Assembly (NCBI RefSeq): GCF_003732705.1
Contig: NZ_MOBR01000007.1
Location: 207,797 to 271,796 of the forward strand
DNA length: 64,000 nucleotides
Reading direction: 5' to 3'
Source of the DNA: Pseudomonas frederiksbergensis
Lineage (GTDB): Bacteria; Pseudomonadota; Gammaproteobacteria; Pseudomonadales; Pseudomonadaceae
Part shown: positions 41,871-50,884 of the stretch, one piece after another
Layout: the number at the start of each line of letters is the position of its first letter
How positions within the stretch are numbered: position 1 is the first letter of the stretch
Made by a program: the position numbers and the translations under genes
The notes under the pieces: generated by a model
Told to the model about the DNA's origin: nothing
Databases searched by the model: none
What the model saw: the letters and a program-made list of their open reading frames with translations, nothing else

Positions 41871-42623
41871 CTACAGCAACGGGGCGAGGTAGCCGGCCCA
41901 GCGTTCAATCGCTTCGGGTGTGCGCAGCAGATCGTTGCGCACCTCGATCAACACCGACTCCAGCCCACGGGCATCGCCGTGTACCGGCACGGTCATGTCC
42001 CCGAGCGGGTCAATCTTGTACGGCTGATTGCCGGCCACTTTAAGCGGATGCCGGCTCAGTCCGTCTATTACCCGTTGGGCGTATTGCCGGGCTTCGCCGA
42101 ACAGCACTCCGGCTTCCAGTGGCCGGGGCTGACCGTAATAAATCGGGGTGAAACTGTGAATGCCCACGACGCGGACCGCTTGTCCTCGGGCAACACGTTC
42201 ATCGATCAAGGTTTGCAAACGCGTGTGAAACGGCTTGAACAGCGCCTGCCGACGATGCTCCCGAGTGGCTTCATCCAGATGCTGGTTGCCCGGCACCTGA
42301 TAGATCTCGCTCTGGCCCGGAATACTGTCCGGGGCATGGCGCGGTCGATTGAGGTCGATCAGCAGTCGCGAATAATTGGCCGCCAACAGGGTTACACCGA
42401 GGATTTCGGACAAACGCTGGGCCAGCGCCAGGGCGCCGATGTCCCAGGCGATGTGTTCGCGGGCGGCCTCAAAGTCCAGGCCCAGGTCATTCAACGCCGG
42501 CGGGATAAAACGGCTGGCGTGTTCGCACACCAGAATCAACGGGTGCTCGGAGGCCTCCCGGCTCAGGGTGTACGGGGGCTCGGTATACAGCCCCAGTTCA
42601 ACGGAATCAGTACAAACGGGCAT
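41871..42623 (-). CDS. N-formylglutamate amidohydrolase family protein
   Basis: The 250-residue protein has the HutG-like fold: LILVCEHASRFIP (zinc His), HIAWDIGALALAQ, LIDLNRPRHAPDSIP and VVGIHSFTPIY. Relatives split N-formylglutamate or related N-acyl amino acids. Its ATG (42621-42623) lies inside the 3' end of the glutamine-synthetase-like gene (17-base overlap), so both are co-translated. An alternative GTG start is at 42632. Confidence 0.83.
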   Translation of the reverse strand: MPVCTDSVELGLYTEPPYTLSREASEHPLILVCEHASRFIPPALNDLGLDFEAAREHIAWDIGALALAQRLSEILGVTLLAANYSRLLIDLNRPRHAPDSIPGQSEIYQVPGNQHLDEATREHRRQALFKPFHTRLQTLIDERVARGQAVRVVGIHSFTPIYYGQPRPLEAGVLFGEARQYAQRVIDGLSRHPLKVAGNQPYKIDPLGDMTVPVHGDARGLESVLIEVRNDLLRTPEAIERWAGYLAPLL

Positions 42624-43938
42624 AGTGCTCACAAAGTTCGGCGGGCGAGAGCTGTTCCGTCAGCGTCAGTTCCTCGGTTTTCAGGGCGAAATAAGAGTCG
42701 AGCAGTGCCTGGGGCAAGGCTTCGATCAGCGCCTCGCTGTTGCGCAGGCAGTCCAGGGCCTGGGGCAGTGAAGCGGGCAGGGCAACAATGCCGCGAGCCT
42801 GACGTTGTTCTTCGTTCAGGGCATCAGGGATTTCATCGGTGATCGCGTTCAGCGCCAGGCGTTGCTCGATGCCCAGTCGCCCGGCGATCAGCAGTGCGGC
42901 CATGGCCAGATGCGGCGAGGCGGTGGCGTCCATGGCGCGGAATTCCAGGTTGTATTGTGCCGCCACGGATTTGCTGCCCAGGCTCACTGTCGGGCAGATC
43001 CGCAGCGCCGCTTCGCGGTTGCGCTGTCCGAGGCAGGCGTAAGAGGCGCTCCAGTGATGGGGCAGCAAACGCTGGTAGGACACGGGCGTCGGCGCGGTAA
43101 TGGCGCAGAGTGCCGGCAAGTAATGCAGGATCCCGGCGGCCCAGTGCTGGCCGAGAGTCGACAGACCATTGGTGGTGCCCGCGTCGTACAGCAGCGGTTG
43201 CCCGGCCAGGTCTTGCAGGCTGATGTGCAGATGCACGCCGTTGCACATCGCGTGCTCGGAGGTCTTGGGCGCGAAGCTCAGGTCCAGGCCCATTTGCCGG
43301 GCGATTTCCCGGGTGATCTCCCGCACGTTCACCGCACGGTCTGCCGCGGCGACACCGAGTGCCGGACGGCAGGTGATTTCGTATTGATGCTTGCCGTATT
43401 CCGGCAGGAACATCTCGGGCTCCACGCCGCCCGCACGCAAGGCGCTGAGCAACCAGCCGCCGAATTCGGCACCCTGGCGCTGGGCCTCAAGGGAAAACGC
43501 GCGACGGTCGGCATCGCCGCTGCCCAGGTTGAATTCGTGTTCGAACGCGGCGTTGACCTGCACCCCCAGCTCGGCCCGATAACGCTCCACTTCGTTGCGC
43601 AACAGCGTGCGCGGGCAAGTCGCCCATGGGCGGCCATCGGTTTCGCAGAGGTCGCCGTGGATGAAATCCAGGGCCGGGGCGCTGGCGTCCGGGCCATTGT
43701 TGACCGTCACCCGACTGCTCAAGTCCGGAATCAAGCGCAAATCACCGTAGGCGCCCCACGGACTGGTCGAGGCGATGACGTCTTGCGGGGTCAACGCACT
43801 GTTGGCCGGAACCCAGCCGCAACCGGCGGCTTGATAGTGTTCCAGTTCGTCAGTGGGAAAGGAGCGGCCGCGGGTCACGCCGATCAGGTCAGTGGTGACG
43901 ATCGTGGTCATCGGCACTGGCAACAGGCGCGCACTCAT
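42607..43938 (-). CDS. Glutamine-synthetase-family ligase (gamma-glutamyl-amine ligase type)
   Basis: A 443-residue type I glutamine synthetase-like enzyme: FIHGDLCETDGRPWATCPR, VNAAFEHEFNL (metal Glu), EYGKHQYEITCRPALGVA, AMCNGVHLHISL (His-x-His) and the C-terminal EFRAMDATASPHLAMAALL. Paralogues of this class in Pseudomonas join glutamate to polyamines or other amines (PuuA/SpuI type). ATG overlaps the isochorismatase-like gene stop by ATGA. The amine substrate is unknown. Confidence 0.83.
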   Translation of the reverse strand: MSARLLPVPMTTIVTTDLIGVTRGRSFPTDELEHYQAAGCGWVPANSALTPQDVIASTSPWGAYGDLRLIPDLSSRVTVNNGPDASAPALDFIHGDLCETDGRPWATCPRTLLRNEVERYRAELGVQVNAAFEHEFNLGSGDADRRAFSLEAQRQGAEFGGWLLSALRAGGVEPEMFLPEYGKHQYEITCRPALGVAAADRAVNVREITREIARQMGLDLSFAPKTSEHAMCNGVHLHISLQDLAGQPLLYDAGTTNGLSTLGQHWAAGILHYLPALCAITAPTPVSYQRLLPHHWSASYACLGQRNREAALRICPTVSLGSKSVAAQYNLEFRAMDATASPHLAMAALLIAGRLGIEQRLALNAITDEIPDALNEEQRQARGIVALPASLPQALDCLRNSEALIEALPQALLDSYFALKTEELTLTEQLSPAELCEHYARLY

Positions 43939-44579
43939 GGCTGCATCTCCTGCAAGCGGCCGAGCACGGTTTGAGTGTCGGCGATCCAGCAGTAACCTTT
44001 GACTGCGTTGAGGCAGGCCTGATGGCGTTCCGGGGTGTAGGTCGCGCAGGCGTCTTCCACCAGTGTCACCAGATAGCCGCGGTCGGCGCCATCGCGCACG
44101 GCCATGTCTACGCACTGGTCGGTGACGACGCCGGCAATCACCAGATGCCGGACTTCAAGGTTACGCAGCACGTAGTCGATGTTGGTGGAGTTGAAGACCC
44201 CTGAGGAGGTCTTGGGCAGCACGACTTCGTTTTCTGTCGGCGTCAGGTCGTCGATGATCCGCGCCTGCGGGCTGCCCTTGGGCAGGTGCATGTCCGAGAG
44301 TTTGTGGTCCAGGGAGCGGTCGCGGCCATCGGCAGTGAGGCTTTCGATCAGGGTGTGCAACACGTTCTGCCGGGCACTGCGAAAAGCGCTGAGCAACCGT
44401 CGCTGATTCGGTACTACTTGCATGTGAGCGCGGGTCAGGAAGTACTCGGCATCGGGGTCGTTGAGGTGCGGGTCGAACTGCGGTTCGAGCCAGGCCCGTT
44501 GCATGTCGACCAGCAGCAGTGCGGTGTGGCCGGTGACAAAGGGCAAGTCACGTGGCGAGCGGTGGGGGAGCGTAAACAT
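43935..44579 (-). CDS. Isochorismatase-family cysteine hydrolase
   Basis: The 214-residue protein has the Asp-Lys-Cys triad: ALLLVDMQRAW (Asp), VVLPKTSSGVFNSTNID (Lys) and VIAGVVTDQCVDMAVRDGAD (Cys). Such enzymes hydrolyse amides such as nicotinamide, ureidoacrylate or N-carbamoyl compounds. It is second in the cluster after the RpiR regulator (gap of two bases), hence probably a step of the same catabolic route. Confidence 0.85.
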   Translation of the reverse strand: MFTLPHRSPRDLPFVTGHTALLLVDMQRAWLEPQFDPHLNDPDAEYFLTRAHMQVVPNQRRLLSAFRSARQNVLHTLIESLTADGRDRSLDHKLSDMHLPKGSPQARIIDDLTPTENEVVLPKTSSGVFNSTNIDYVLRNLEVRHLVIAGVVTDQCVDMAVRDGADRGYLVTLVEDACATYTPERHQACLNAVKGYCWIADTQTVLGRLQEMQP

Positions 44580-44581
44580 CC

Positions 44582-45436
44582 TTATTTTTCCTCCAGCAGG
44601 TGGGTGTCGAAGTCGGCGCGCAGGGCATCGATGCCTTCCAGGCGATCGGCCAGTTCGGGGCTGCGTACGGTCAGGCAAGCGATCAGTGCTTCGATCTGGG
44701 CCAGTGCCGGGACCAGGGTGTCGAACGCCGAGACGGATTCAACCGGCGCACTGATGATCAGGTCGGCCATTTCCCGCAATGGCGAGGTATAGATGTCGGT
44801 AAACAACACCACCCGTGCATAGCGATTTTTCGCTGCACTGGCCACTCGCAGCGCCTGGGACTGGTAGCGGCGATAGTCGAACACCAGCACCACGTCCTGG
44901 CGCTGCACGTCGAACAATCGGTCTGGCAACTGGGCGTTGTCTTCCAGGGCGAAACAGCCGGGGCGCAGCAGGCGCAAATGGTTGAGTAAATAGTTGGCGA
45001 GGAAACTGCTGAAGCGCCCGCCGAAGCAATGCACCTGATGGCGCACGTCGAGCAGCCATGCCACCAGGATTCGTACATCTTCGGGTTGCGTCAGGGCCTG
45101 GGTTTCCACCATGGAGCGGTGGGTTTGCTCCAGATAATGGCTCCATGGATCGTCTTTTTGCAGGTGGGAGCGGGGTTGCAACAGGGTGCTGGGGGAGCGC
45201 AAGCGATGATCCATGTCGCTGAGCAGGGCGTCCTGGAATTCGGCGTAACCGCCGAAACCGAGTTTTTTCACCAATCGCACGATGGTCGGATCGCTGACAC
45301 CCGCATGTTCGGCCAGACGCGACATCGGGCCCAGTCCGTTACGCGGGTACTGGTCCAGCAAGGCGCGGATGACTTTGCGTTCCGACGGCGTAAGGTCCAG
45401 GCCGGGATCGGTGATCAGGTCTCTGAGAGGGGGCAT
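44582..45436 (-). CDS. RpiR/MurR-family transcriptional regulator
   Basis: The 284-residue protein has an N-terminal HTH (residues about 10-75, LAEHAGVSDPTIVRLVKKLG) and a C-terminal SIS domain (about 120-260, with VHCFGGRFSSFLANYLL), which usually senses a phosphosugar or metabolite. ATG 45434-45436 has an AGGAG ribosome site. It heads the cluster 44582-38210 and is likely its regulator. Confidence 0.87.
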   Translation of the reverse strand: MPPLRDLITDPGLDLTPSERKVIRALLDQYPRNGLGPMSRLAEHAGVSDPTIVRLVKKLGFGGYAEFQDALLSDMDHRLRSPSTLLQPRSHLQKDDPWSHYLEQTHRSMVETQALTQPEDVRILVAWLLDVRHQVHCFGGRFSSFLANYLLNHLRLLRPGCFALEDNAQLPDRLFDVQRQDVVLVFDYRRYQSQALRVASAAKNRYARVVLFTDIYTSPLREMADLIISAPVESVSAFDTLVPALAQIEALIACLTVRSPELADRLEGIDALRADFDTHLLEEK

Positions 45437-45655
45437 CCGGGCTCCTGCTGGATGGGTGTGTCGATTTTGCTTCACAATTCGCTAAAACAGTATTTATGTA
45501 ACTTACGCTACATGTCTAGTGAATTTTTGCTAGCAGAGGGCAAGCCCCCAAATGAGGCGAAATGTCCGTGTAATAAGGGCTACACGGATGTCGACTGGGT
45601 GTGTAGGACATTGTCCATTTCAGTGTCGGAGATCGCCCTTTTAGTACGACGAAAT
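45437..45655. other. Promoter region between rpiR-type gene and REP
   Basis: No gene seen. Contains a small hairpin ccgtgta/tacacgg near 45569-45590 and A/T-rich sequence directly upstream of the regulator, where its promoter should lie. Confidence 0.4.
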
Positions 45656-45656
45656 C

Positions 45657-45749
45657 CCTGTGGGAGCGAGCCTGCTCGCGAAGGCGGAGTGTCAGTCACC
45701 GTTGATGTTGTCTGACTCACCGCCTTCGCGAGCAAGCCCGCTCCCACAA
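45657..45749. repeat. REP pair (REPIN)
   Basis: Arms ctgtgggagcgagcctgctc and gagcaagcccgctcccacaa. Confidence 0.88.
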
Positions 45750-45842
45750 GGTTTTGTGCTTTACCTGAACGTCTTGCGGCACAATCGAGTAATTGTTTGC
45801 GGCGTGTTGCCGTTTGCCACCCAATAAAAAGAGTAATTGCCC

Positions 45843-46415
45843 GTGCAGGCGACCCGATTGACTCTGATTTGCCACGCCCGAACCGTCGCACAAAAACTGG
45901 CGCGTTTTCCTACGGATGAACCGGTGGAAATGGTCTGGCAATCGGCCAAGTGTTCCCGGCGCGGGACCTCCAAAATTCCGCCACGCCTGTTGTGTGGTCC
46001 TGAGTCCCGGACCCGCCAGACCGCCGAACTGTTCGGCAGTGATGCGCAGGTTGTCGATGCCTTGCGCGATTGCGATTTCGGTCGCTGGCAAGGTCAGCGC
46101 ATCAGTGAACTGCAAAAAACCGAGCCCGAGTCGCTGAACGCCTGGCTCGAAGACCCGCATTCCGCACCCCACGGCGGCGAGTCGGTGGTGCAACTCGGTG
46201 AGCGTGTGGCAGCATGGTTGACGACACTGGAGACGACGCCGGGCGACATCATCGCCATTACCCATCCCTATGTTGTGCGCGCCGTGCTGACCCATGTGCT
46301 GCAAAGCACGGCGTTCAACCTGATCGACGTCGAACCGTTATCGGCCATCGAACTTCGGTTCACCGGACGCTGGCGGTTACGCTTGATGAGCACTGATGCT
46401 GACGGAGGCTTTTGA
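45843..46415 (+). CDS. Histidine phosphatase family protein (CobC-like position)
   Basis: The 190-residue branch-1 histidine phosphatase has the motif LICHART (RHG replaced by CHA, with Arg shifted), PESRTRQTAELFG, DCDFGRWQGQ and the second catalytic His in AITHPYVVRAV. The altered first motif makes full activity uncertain. It overlaps cobF by one base (TGATG), so it may act in corrinoid metabolism, as alpha-ribazole phosphatases do. Start GTG 45843 chosen; TTG 45837 is possible. Confidence 0.75.
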   Translation: MQATRLTLICHARTVAQKLARFPTDEPVEMVWQSAKCSRRGTSKIPPRLLCGPESRTRQTAELFGSDAQVVDALRDCDFGRWQGQRISELQKTEPESLNAWLEDPHSAPHGGESVVQLGERVAAWLTTLETTPGDIIAITHPYVVRAVLTHVLQSTAFNLIDVEPLSAIELRFTGRWRLRLMSTDADGGF

Positions 46416-47170
46416 TGAAAACGTTGCTGGTCATCGGTATTGGCGCCGGTAACCCGGACTACGTCACGATGCAGGCGGTGAAGGCGTTGAATCGTGCGGA
46501 CGTGTTTTTCCTCATGGACAAGGGCCAGAGCAAAGACAAACTGATCGACCTGCGCCGCGAAATCTGCGAACGCTACATCACCGATCACGATTACCGTTTC
46601 GTCGAAGCCCACAGTCCTGAGCGGGAACGTGGGGATGTGGACTACAAGGCCAGTGTCGACGATCTGAACCTCGCCAAGCAGCACACCTTCGAACGCCTGA
46701 TCAACGAGGAAATGTCCGACGGCCAATGCGGCGGTTTCCTGGTGTGGGGCGACCCGGCGTTGTACGACAGCACCGTGCGCATCTTGCAGGCGATTCTGGC
46801 CTCGGGTCGTTGTGAGTTCGAGTTCGAAGTGATCCCCGGCATCACCAGCGTCCAGGCGTTGGCGGCGCAACACAAAGTGCCGCTGAACCGCATCGGCCGC
46901 TCGATTGAAATCACCACGGGCCGGCGGCTGGCGGCGGGGCAGGTGAGTGATGCCGACAGTCTGGTGGTGATGCTTGATGCAGAAGATTCCTACCATCACG
47001 TGGCGGATCAGGAGACAGAGATTTACTGGGGGGCCTACCTGGGCACGCCGGATGAGATCCTGATCTCGGGCAAGCTCAAGGATGTGGCGGATGAGATTGA
47101 GCGGGTGCGCAAAGCGGCGCGGTTGGCAAATGGGTGGATTATGGATACCTATTTGCTGCGTAAGCCGTGA
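46415..47170 (+). CDS. cobF: Precorrin-6A synthase (deacetylating) CobF
   Basis: SAM-dependent tetrapyrrole methylase of aerobic cobalamin synthesis; methylates C1 of precorrin-5 and releases acetate. The 251-residue protein has VIGIGAGNPDYVTMQAVKAL at the start, the loop FLVWGDPALYDSTVRIL and VIPGITSVQALAAQHKVPLN, typical of the family. GGAGG ribosome site. It is the only cobalamin gene in the window besides the coupled phosphatase. Confidence 0.92.
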   Translation: MKTLLVIGIGAGNPDYVTMQAVKALNRADVFFLMDKGQSKDKLIDLRREICERYITDHDYRFVEAHSPERERGDVDYKASVDDLNLAKQHTFERLINEEMSDGQCGGFLVWGDPALYDSTVRILQAILASGRCEFEFEVIPGITSVQALAAQHKVPLNRIGRSIEITTGRRLAAGQVSDADSLVVMLDAEDSYHHVADQETEIYWGAYLGTPDEILISGKLKDVADEIERVRKAARLANGWIMDTYLLRKP

Positions 47171-47190
47171 GGTTGACGGTGTCTGGGCTG

Positions 47191-47297
47191 ACGCCTTCGC
47201 GGGCAAGCCTCGCTCCTACGGGTTGGCGGTGTCTGGGCTGACGCATTCGTACGGGTTGGCGGTGATCCTGTAGGAGCGAGGCTTGCCCGCGAAGAGG
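47191..47297. repeat. REP pair (REPIN) with internal short duplication
   Basis: Arms cgcgggcaagcctcgctcct and aggagcgaggcttgcccgcg. Between them cgggttggcggtgtctgggctgacgc-like text is repeated twice, showing a small local duplication. Confidence 0.85.
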
Positions 47298-47311
47298 CCT
47301 GAGAGAACACC

Positions 47312-48286
47312 TCAAAAAACAGCCTGTTCGCCGCGCCCAAACCGCTCCCGATACACCGACGGAGGCACCCCGACCACGCTGCGAAACGCCACCCGAAAAC
47401 TCTCCACCGACCGATAACCACAACGTTCGGCAATCTGCTCGGTGTTGTCGCCCGTGCTCTCCAGCAACTCTCGGGCCCGGGCCAGGCGTTGATGCTGCAA
47501 CCAGGTCTTGGGTGACTGGCCGCTGACCTCGGTGAAGCGGCGCAGGAAGGTGCGTTCACTCATCGCCGCCTCGCTGGCCAGGTCGCGCACTTCCAGCGGT
47601 TCGTGCAAGCGTTCCCGCGCCCATTGCATGACACGAGACAAATCGCTGCGGGGCGTCGGACTGACGGGTGTAGGAATAAACTGCGCCTGACCGCCGGTGC
47701 GTTGCGGCGACATCACCAGTCGCCGCGCCACCGAGTTGGCCACTTGGGTGCCGAAGTCCCGCGCCACCAGATGCAGGCAGGCATCGATGCCCGCAGCGCT
47801 GCCGGCCGAGGTGATCAACTGGCCCGAATCAACGTAGAGCACGTCCGGGTCCACCAGAATGTTCGGGAAGCGCTCGGCCAGTTCGCGGGTGTAGCGCCAA
47901 TGGGTGGTGGCGCGGTGGCCGTCCAGCAGACCGGTGGCCGCCAGCACAAACACCCCGGAGCAAATCGAGAGTAACCGCGCGCCGCGTGCATGGGCCTGAC
48001 GCAACGCGGCGAGCAATGCTTCGGGCACGGGCGCCTGCCGATCGCGCCAACCGGGGACGATGATGGTCCGGGCACTTTCCAGCAATTCCATGCCGCCGTC
48101 GGCCAGCACCTGAATGCCGCCCATGGCGCGCATCGGGCCCGCATCCACGGCGACGATTTGATGTTCATACCACGGGAAATCGAACTCCGGCCGGGCCAGG
48201 CCGAAGATCTCCACGGCGATGCCGAACTCGAATGTACACAGGCCGTCGTAGGCCAGGATCGCGACTAATCCAGGGTTGGGCTGCAT
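47312..48286 (-). CDS. ftrA: GlxA/FtrA-type transcriptional regulator
   Basis: The 324-residue protein has an N-terminal DJ-1/PfpI-like domain (LVAILAYDGLCTFEFGIAVE, LLSICSGVFVLAATGLL) and a C-terminal AraC-type double HTH (VRDLASEAAMSERTFLRRF and IAERCGYRSVESFRVAFR). ATG 48284-48286 fits the family length. It is divergent from the rhodanese gene at 48387, the arrangement described for FtrA regulators, so it probably controls that gene. The longer frame to 48451 would overlap the divergent promoter. Confidence 0.85.
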   Translation of the reverse strand: MQPNPGLVAILAYDGLCTFEFGIAVEIFGLARPEFDFPWYEHQIVAVDAGPMRAMGGIQVLADGGMELLESARTIIVPGWRDRQAPVPEALLAALRQAHARGARLLSICSGVFVLAATGLLDGHRATTHWRYTRELAERFPNILVDPDVLYVDSGQLITSAGSAAGIDACLHLVARDFGTQVANSVARRLVMSPQRTGGQAQFIPTPVSPTPRSDLSRVMQWARERLHEPLEVRDLASEAAMSERTFLRRFTEVSGQSPKTWLQHQRLARARELLESTGDNTEQIAERCGYRSVESFRVAFRSVVGVPPSVYRERFGRGEQAVF

Positions 48287-48386
48287 TTGGCGGAAAGTTC
48301 CCGGTGAGTGTCTTGTGCGCCACTGTAGCGGCAAGTGCCGCACAGATAAAGTCTGCCTACACCCACTGAGACTTAGGACTACACCC

Positions 48387-48821
48387 ATGACCAGCCTGGT
48401 TCGCGCCATTCCTGCAGCCCCGTCCGCCATTGCCCTGATGCATTTCAGCAATCGCCTGACCTTTGAAACCGATTGTTCCGACGTGAACGGCAGCCAGCAG
48501 GCCGGCGAGGTGGATTTTATTCTGGTGGATACGCGCGGCCCGCTGGCCTATGAGCGGGGGCATGTGCCGGGGGCAATCAATATTCCGGGGCGGCTGATGA
48601 CTGCTGATGCGTTGGCGGTTTATCCCACGTCCACGGTGTTCGTGGTCTATTGCGCCGGCCCGCACTGCAACGGCGCGAACAAGGCTGCGGTGAAACTGGC
48701 GGCGCTGGGTTACCCGGTCAAGGAGATGATCGGCGGGGTGACGGGGTGGCTGGATGAGGGGTTTGAATTGAGTGTCGAGGTAGCGCGGCCGGCCGGCGCG
48801 GTGGTCAGTTGCGAGTGCTGA
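48387..48821 (+). CDS. Rhodanese-like domain protein
   Basis: The 144-residue single-domain protein has VDTRGPLAYERGHVPGAINI and the active loop VYCAGPHCNGANKA, where the first Cys is the sulfur-carrying residue. It would move sulfane sulfur in the cytoplasm. It is divergent from the FtrA-type regulator with about 100 bases between starts. Confidence 0.85.
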   Translation: MTSLVRAIPAAPSAIALMHFSNRLTFETDCSDVNGSQQAGEVDFILVDTRGPLAYERGHVPGAINIPGRLMTADALAVYPTSTVFVVYCAGPHCNGANKAAVKLAALGYPVKEMIGGVTGWLDEGFELSVEVARPAGAVVSCEC

Positions 48822-48841
48822 CATAGACACAACACCGTACC

Positions 48842-48909
48842 CGTAGGAGCAAAGCTTGCTCGCGATGGCGTCCTTGAGATCGCTATCGCGGGCAAGCCTT
48901 GCTCCTACG
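48842..48909. repeat. REP pair
   Basis: Arms cgtaggagcaaagcttgctc and gcgggcaagccttgctccta; its end overlaps the last codons of the amidotransferase gene. Confidence 0.8.
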
Positions 48910-49546
48910 AAAAGCCTGGCGCTACCCACCAATGATCCAGCGTCTCTTGCAACCAGCCAAACACCGCCGCATGCGCCGCGCTGTCATCCTGCCCCCGTGG
49001 CAACGGCGACTCATCGCCAAAATGCTCGTTCAGCAGCTTCACTGATTCAGCATTCCACTCCGGGTGAAACTGCAATCCCACCCGCGTCGGCCCAACCCGA
49101 TACATCTGCTGCTCACACGCCTCGCTGCTGGCCAGTAACTGCGCGTCGGGCGGCAAATCAATCGCGTCCTCATGCCATTCCAGCACGTTCAACTGCTGGC
49201 CATCCGCGAAGCTCACACGAGTCCAGCCGGTTTCAGGACGAGCCATGCGCCGCACCTTCCCGCCCAGGCTCAACGCCAGCAGCTGCGCCCCCAGACAAAT
49301 GGCGAACACCGCCGCGCCTTGCTCCAGGCTGGCCGCCAGCCACTGGCGCTCAGCTTCCAGCCACCGGGGCCCGGCGTTGGATTCATAAGGCCCACCCAGC
49401 ACAATCACCGGCCCCGCACCCACGGTCGGCAACTGCCCCAGATCGGCACGAAAGACGTTCAGTGTGATCCCTCGCAACTGCGCCCATTCAGCAATGGCAC
49501 CGGGACCTTCGGCGGGGTGGTGCTGGATCAGGTTCAGCTCGGGCAT
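48905..49546 (-). CDS. Class I glutamine amidotransferase-like protein
   Basis: The 213-residue protein has the GATase fold: VIVLGGPYESNAGPRW, nucleophile elbow FAICLGAQLLALSLGG, and the His-Glu pair in LQFHPEWN. It resembles stand-alone GuaA-like amidotransferases. The start ATG 49544-49546 (MPELNLIQHHP) is chosen by the family; an ATG at 49603 would add about 19 residues. No partner synthetase is adjacent, so the acceptor is unknown. Confidence 0.78.
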   Translation of the reverse strand: MPELNLIQHHPAEGPGAIAEWAQLRGITLNVFRADLGQLPTVGAGPVIVLGGPYESNAGPRWLEAERQWLAASLEQGAAVFAICLGAQLLALSLGGKVRRMARPETGWTRVSFADGQQLNVLEWHEDAIDLPPDAQLLASSEACEQQMYRVGPTRVGLQFHPEWNAESVKLLNEHFGDESPLPRGQDDSAAHAAVFGWLQETLDHWWVAPGFS

Positions 49547-49900
49547 CGGGGGTTCTCTTGCGGGCGGCAGGTGGCGTTCAATGTGCCGCAAAACAGCCTT
49601 CATCGCCAGTGACCTCGAGACGTCATTGGCTGTAGGACTTATGAGTCGGATTACCACCGAAATCCCGTAGGTTTTATCTGAAAACAGGACTTGTCCTACA
49701 GTCTTTGCACCGCCATGGCGCACGCTTTTAAACAGTCCAATCGGTCAGTTACTTTTCTATAAGTATTTGTCGCTTAAACATAATTTGCCCGCCTGTAGCC
49801 GCTCTAGACTGCCGGCCTCTTCGGGGTTCTCCAATAAGAGCACCGCCGAAACTGCCAATCGAAAGCTGCCAATAAAAGCCTCCGCACACAGGAGTTATAA
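49547..49900. other. Divergent intergenic region with a REP-like inverted repeat
   Basis: An inverted repeat ctgtaggact ... ttgtcctacag spans 49630-49701. The rest, AT-richer at 49745-49800, should hold the promoter of the binding-protein gene. No gene seen. Confidence 0.5.
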
Positions 49901-50680
49901 ATGAAGAAGCTAGTGATGTTCGGTGCCCTGGCACTGTCGATGTTGTCCCTGACCGCTGTGGCCGAAGACGCCAAGCCGATTCGCATCGGTATCGAAGCCG
50001 GTTACCCGCCATTCTCGATGAAAACCCCTGACGGCAAACTCACCGGTTTCGACGTGGATATCGGCGACGCGCTGTGCGAGCAGATGAAAGTGAAGTGCGT
50101 GTGGGTCGAGCAAGAGTTCGACGGCCTGATCCCGGCCCTGAAAGTGAAGAAAATCGACGCGATCCTGTCGTCCATGACCATCACCGACGACCGCAAGAAA
50201 AACGTCGACTTCACCATCAAGTACTACCACACCCCGGCGCGCTTCGTGATGAAGGAAGGCACCGACGTCAAGGATCCGCTGACCGAGCTCAAGGGCAAGA
50301 AAGTCGGTGTTCTGCGCGCCAGTACCCACGACCGCTTCGCCACTGAAGTGCTGCAACCGGCCGGGATTATCCTGGTGCGTTATGGTTCCCAGCAGGAAGC
50401 CAACCTGGACATGGTCTCCGGCCGCCTCGACGCGATGCTGGCCGACTCGGTCAACCTGGACGACGGTTTCCTGAAAACCGACGCCGGTAAAGGTTTCGCT
50501 TTCGTCGGCCCGACCTATGAAGACGCCAAGTACTTCGGCGGCGGTGCCGGCATCGCCGTGCGTAAGGGTGACAAGGCGCTGGCAGACCAATTCAGCACCG
50601 CCATCACCGAGATCCGCGCCAACGGCAAGTACAAGCAAGTACAGGACAAGTACTTCAATTTTGATGTTTACGGCGAATAA
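49901..50680 (+). CDS. Amino acid ABC transporter substrate-binding protein (lysine/arginine/ornithine type)
   Basis: Periplasmic family 3 binding protein, 259 residues, with a Sec signal ([19 protein letters not shown]). Typical segments: [57 protein letters not shown] and a C-terminal hinge. CAGGAG ribosome site nine bases before ATG. No permease or ATPase gene is adjacent; it is a single gene followed by a terminator, so it must work with a transporter elsewhere. Confidence 0.88.
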   Translation: MKKLVMFGALALSMLSLTAVAEDAKPIRIGIEAGYPPFSMKTPDGKLTGFDVDIGDALCEQMKVKCVWVEQEFDGLIPALKVKKIDAILSSMTITDDRKKNVDFTIKYYHTPARFVMKEGTDVKDPLTELKGKKVGVLRASTHDRFATEVLQPAGIILVRYGSQQEANLDMVSGRLDAMLADSVNLDDGFLKTDAGKGFAFVGPTYEDAKYFGGGAGIAVRKGDKALADQFSTAITEIRANGKYKQVQDKYFNFDVYGE

Positions 50681-50691
50681 TCCAGCCGAAT

Positions 50692-50730
50692 GAAAAAGTG
50701 GCTACCGTTGACGCGGTGGCCATTTTTTTT
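50692..50730 (+). terminator. Intrinsic terminator of the binding-protein gene
   Basis: Stem agtggctaccg / cggtggccatt followed by eight T residues, 12 bases after the stop codon. Confidence 0.9.
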
Positions 50731-50756
50731 GTGCCCTTTTCAATTGGAATGAGATC

Positions 50757-50853
50757 CCCTGTGGGAGCGAGCTTGCTCGCGATGGCGGTTTGTCAGGCAA
50801 TATCAATGTTGACCGACAGGGCCTCATCGCGAGCAAGCTCGCTCCCACAGGGG
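50757..50853. repeat. REP pair (REPIN), GTGGGAGCGAGC family
   Basis: Arms ctgtgggagcgagcttgctc and its perfect inverse. It lies just after the terminator. Confidence 0.9.
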
Positions 50854-50884
50854 ACCTCACTACCCTGATATTCAGGAGTTACCC

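Noticed and set aside
45750..45842. Cobalamin riboswitch before the phosphatase-cobF unit
   Set aside because: Under 100 bases are available after the REP and no B12-box-like pattern was seen.
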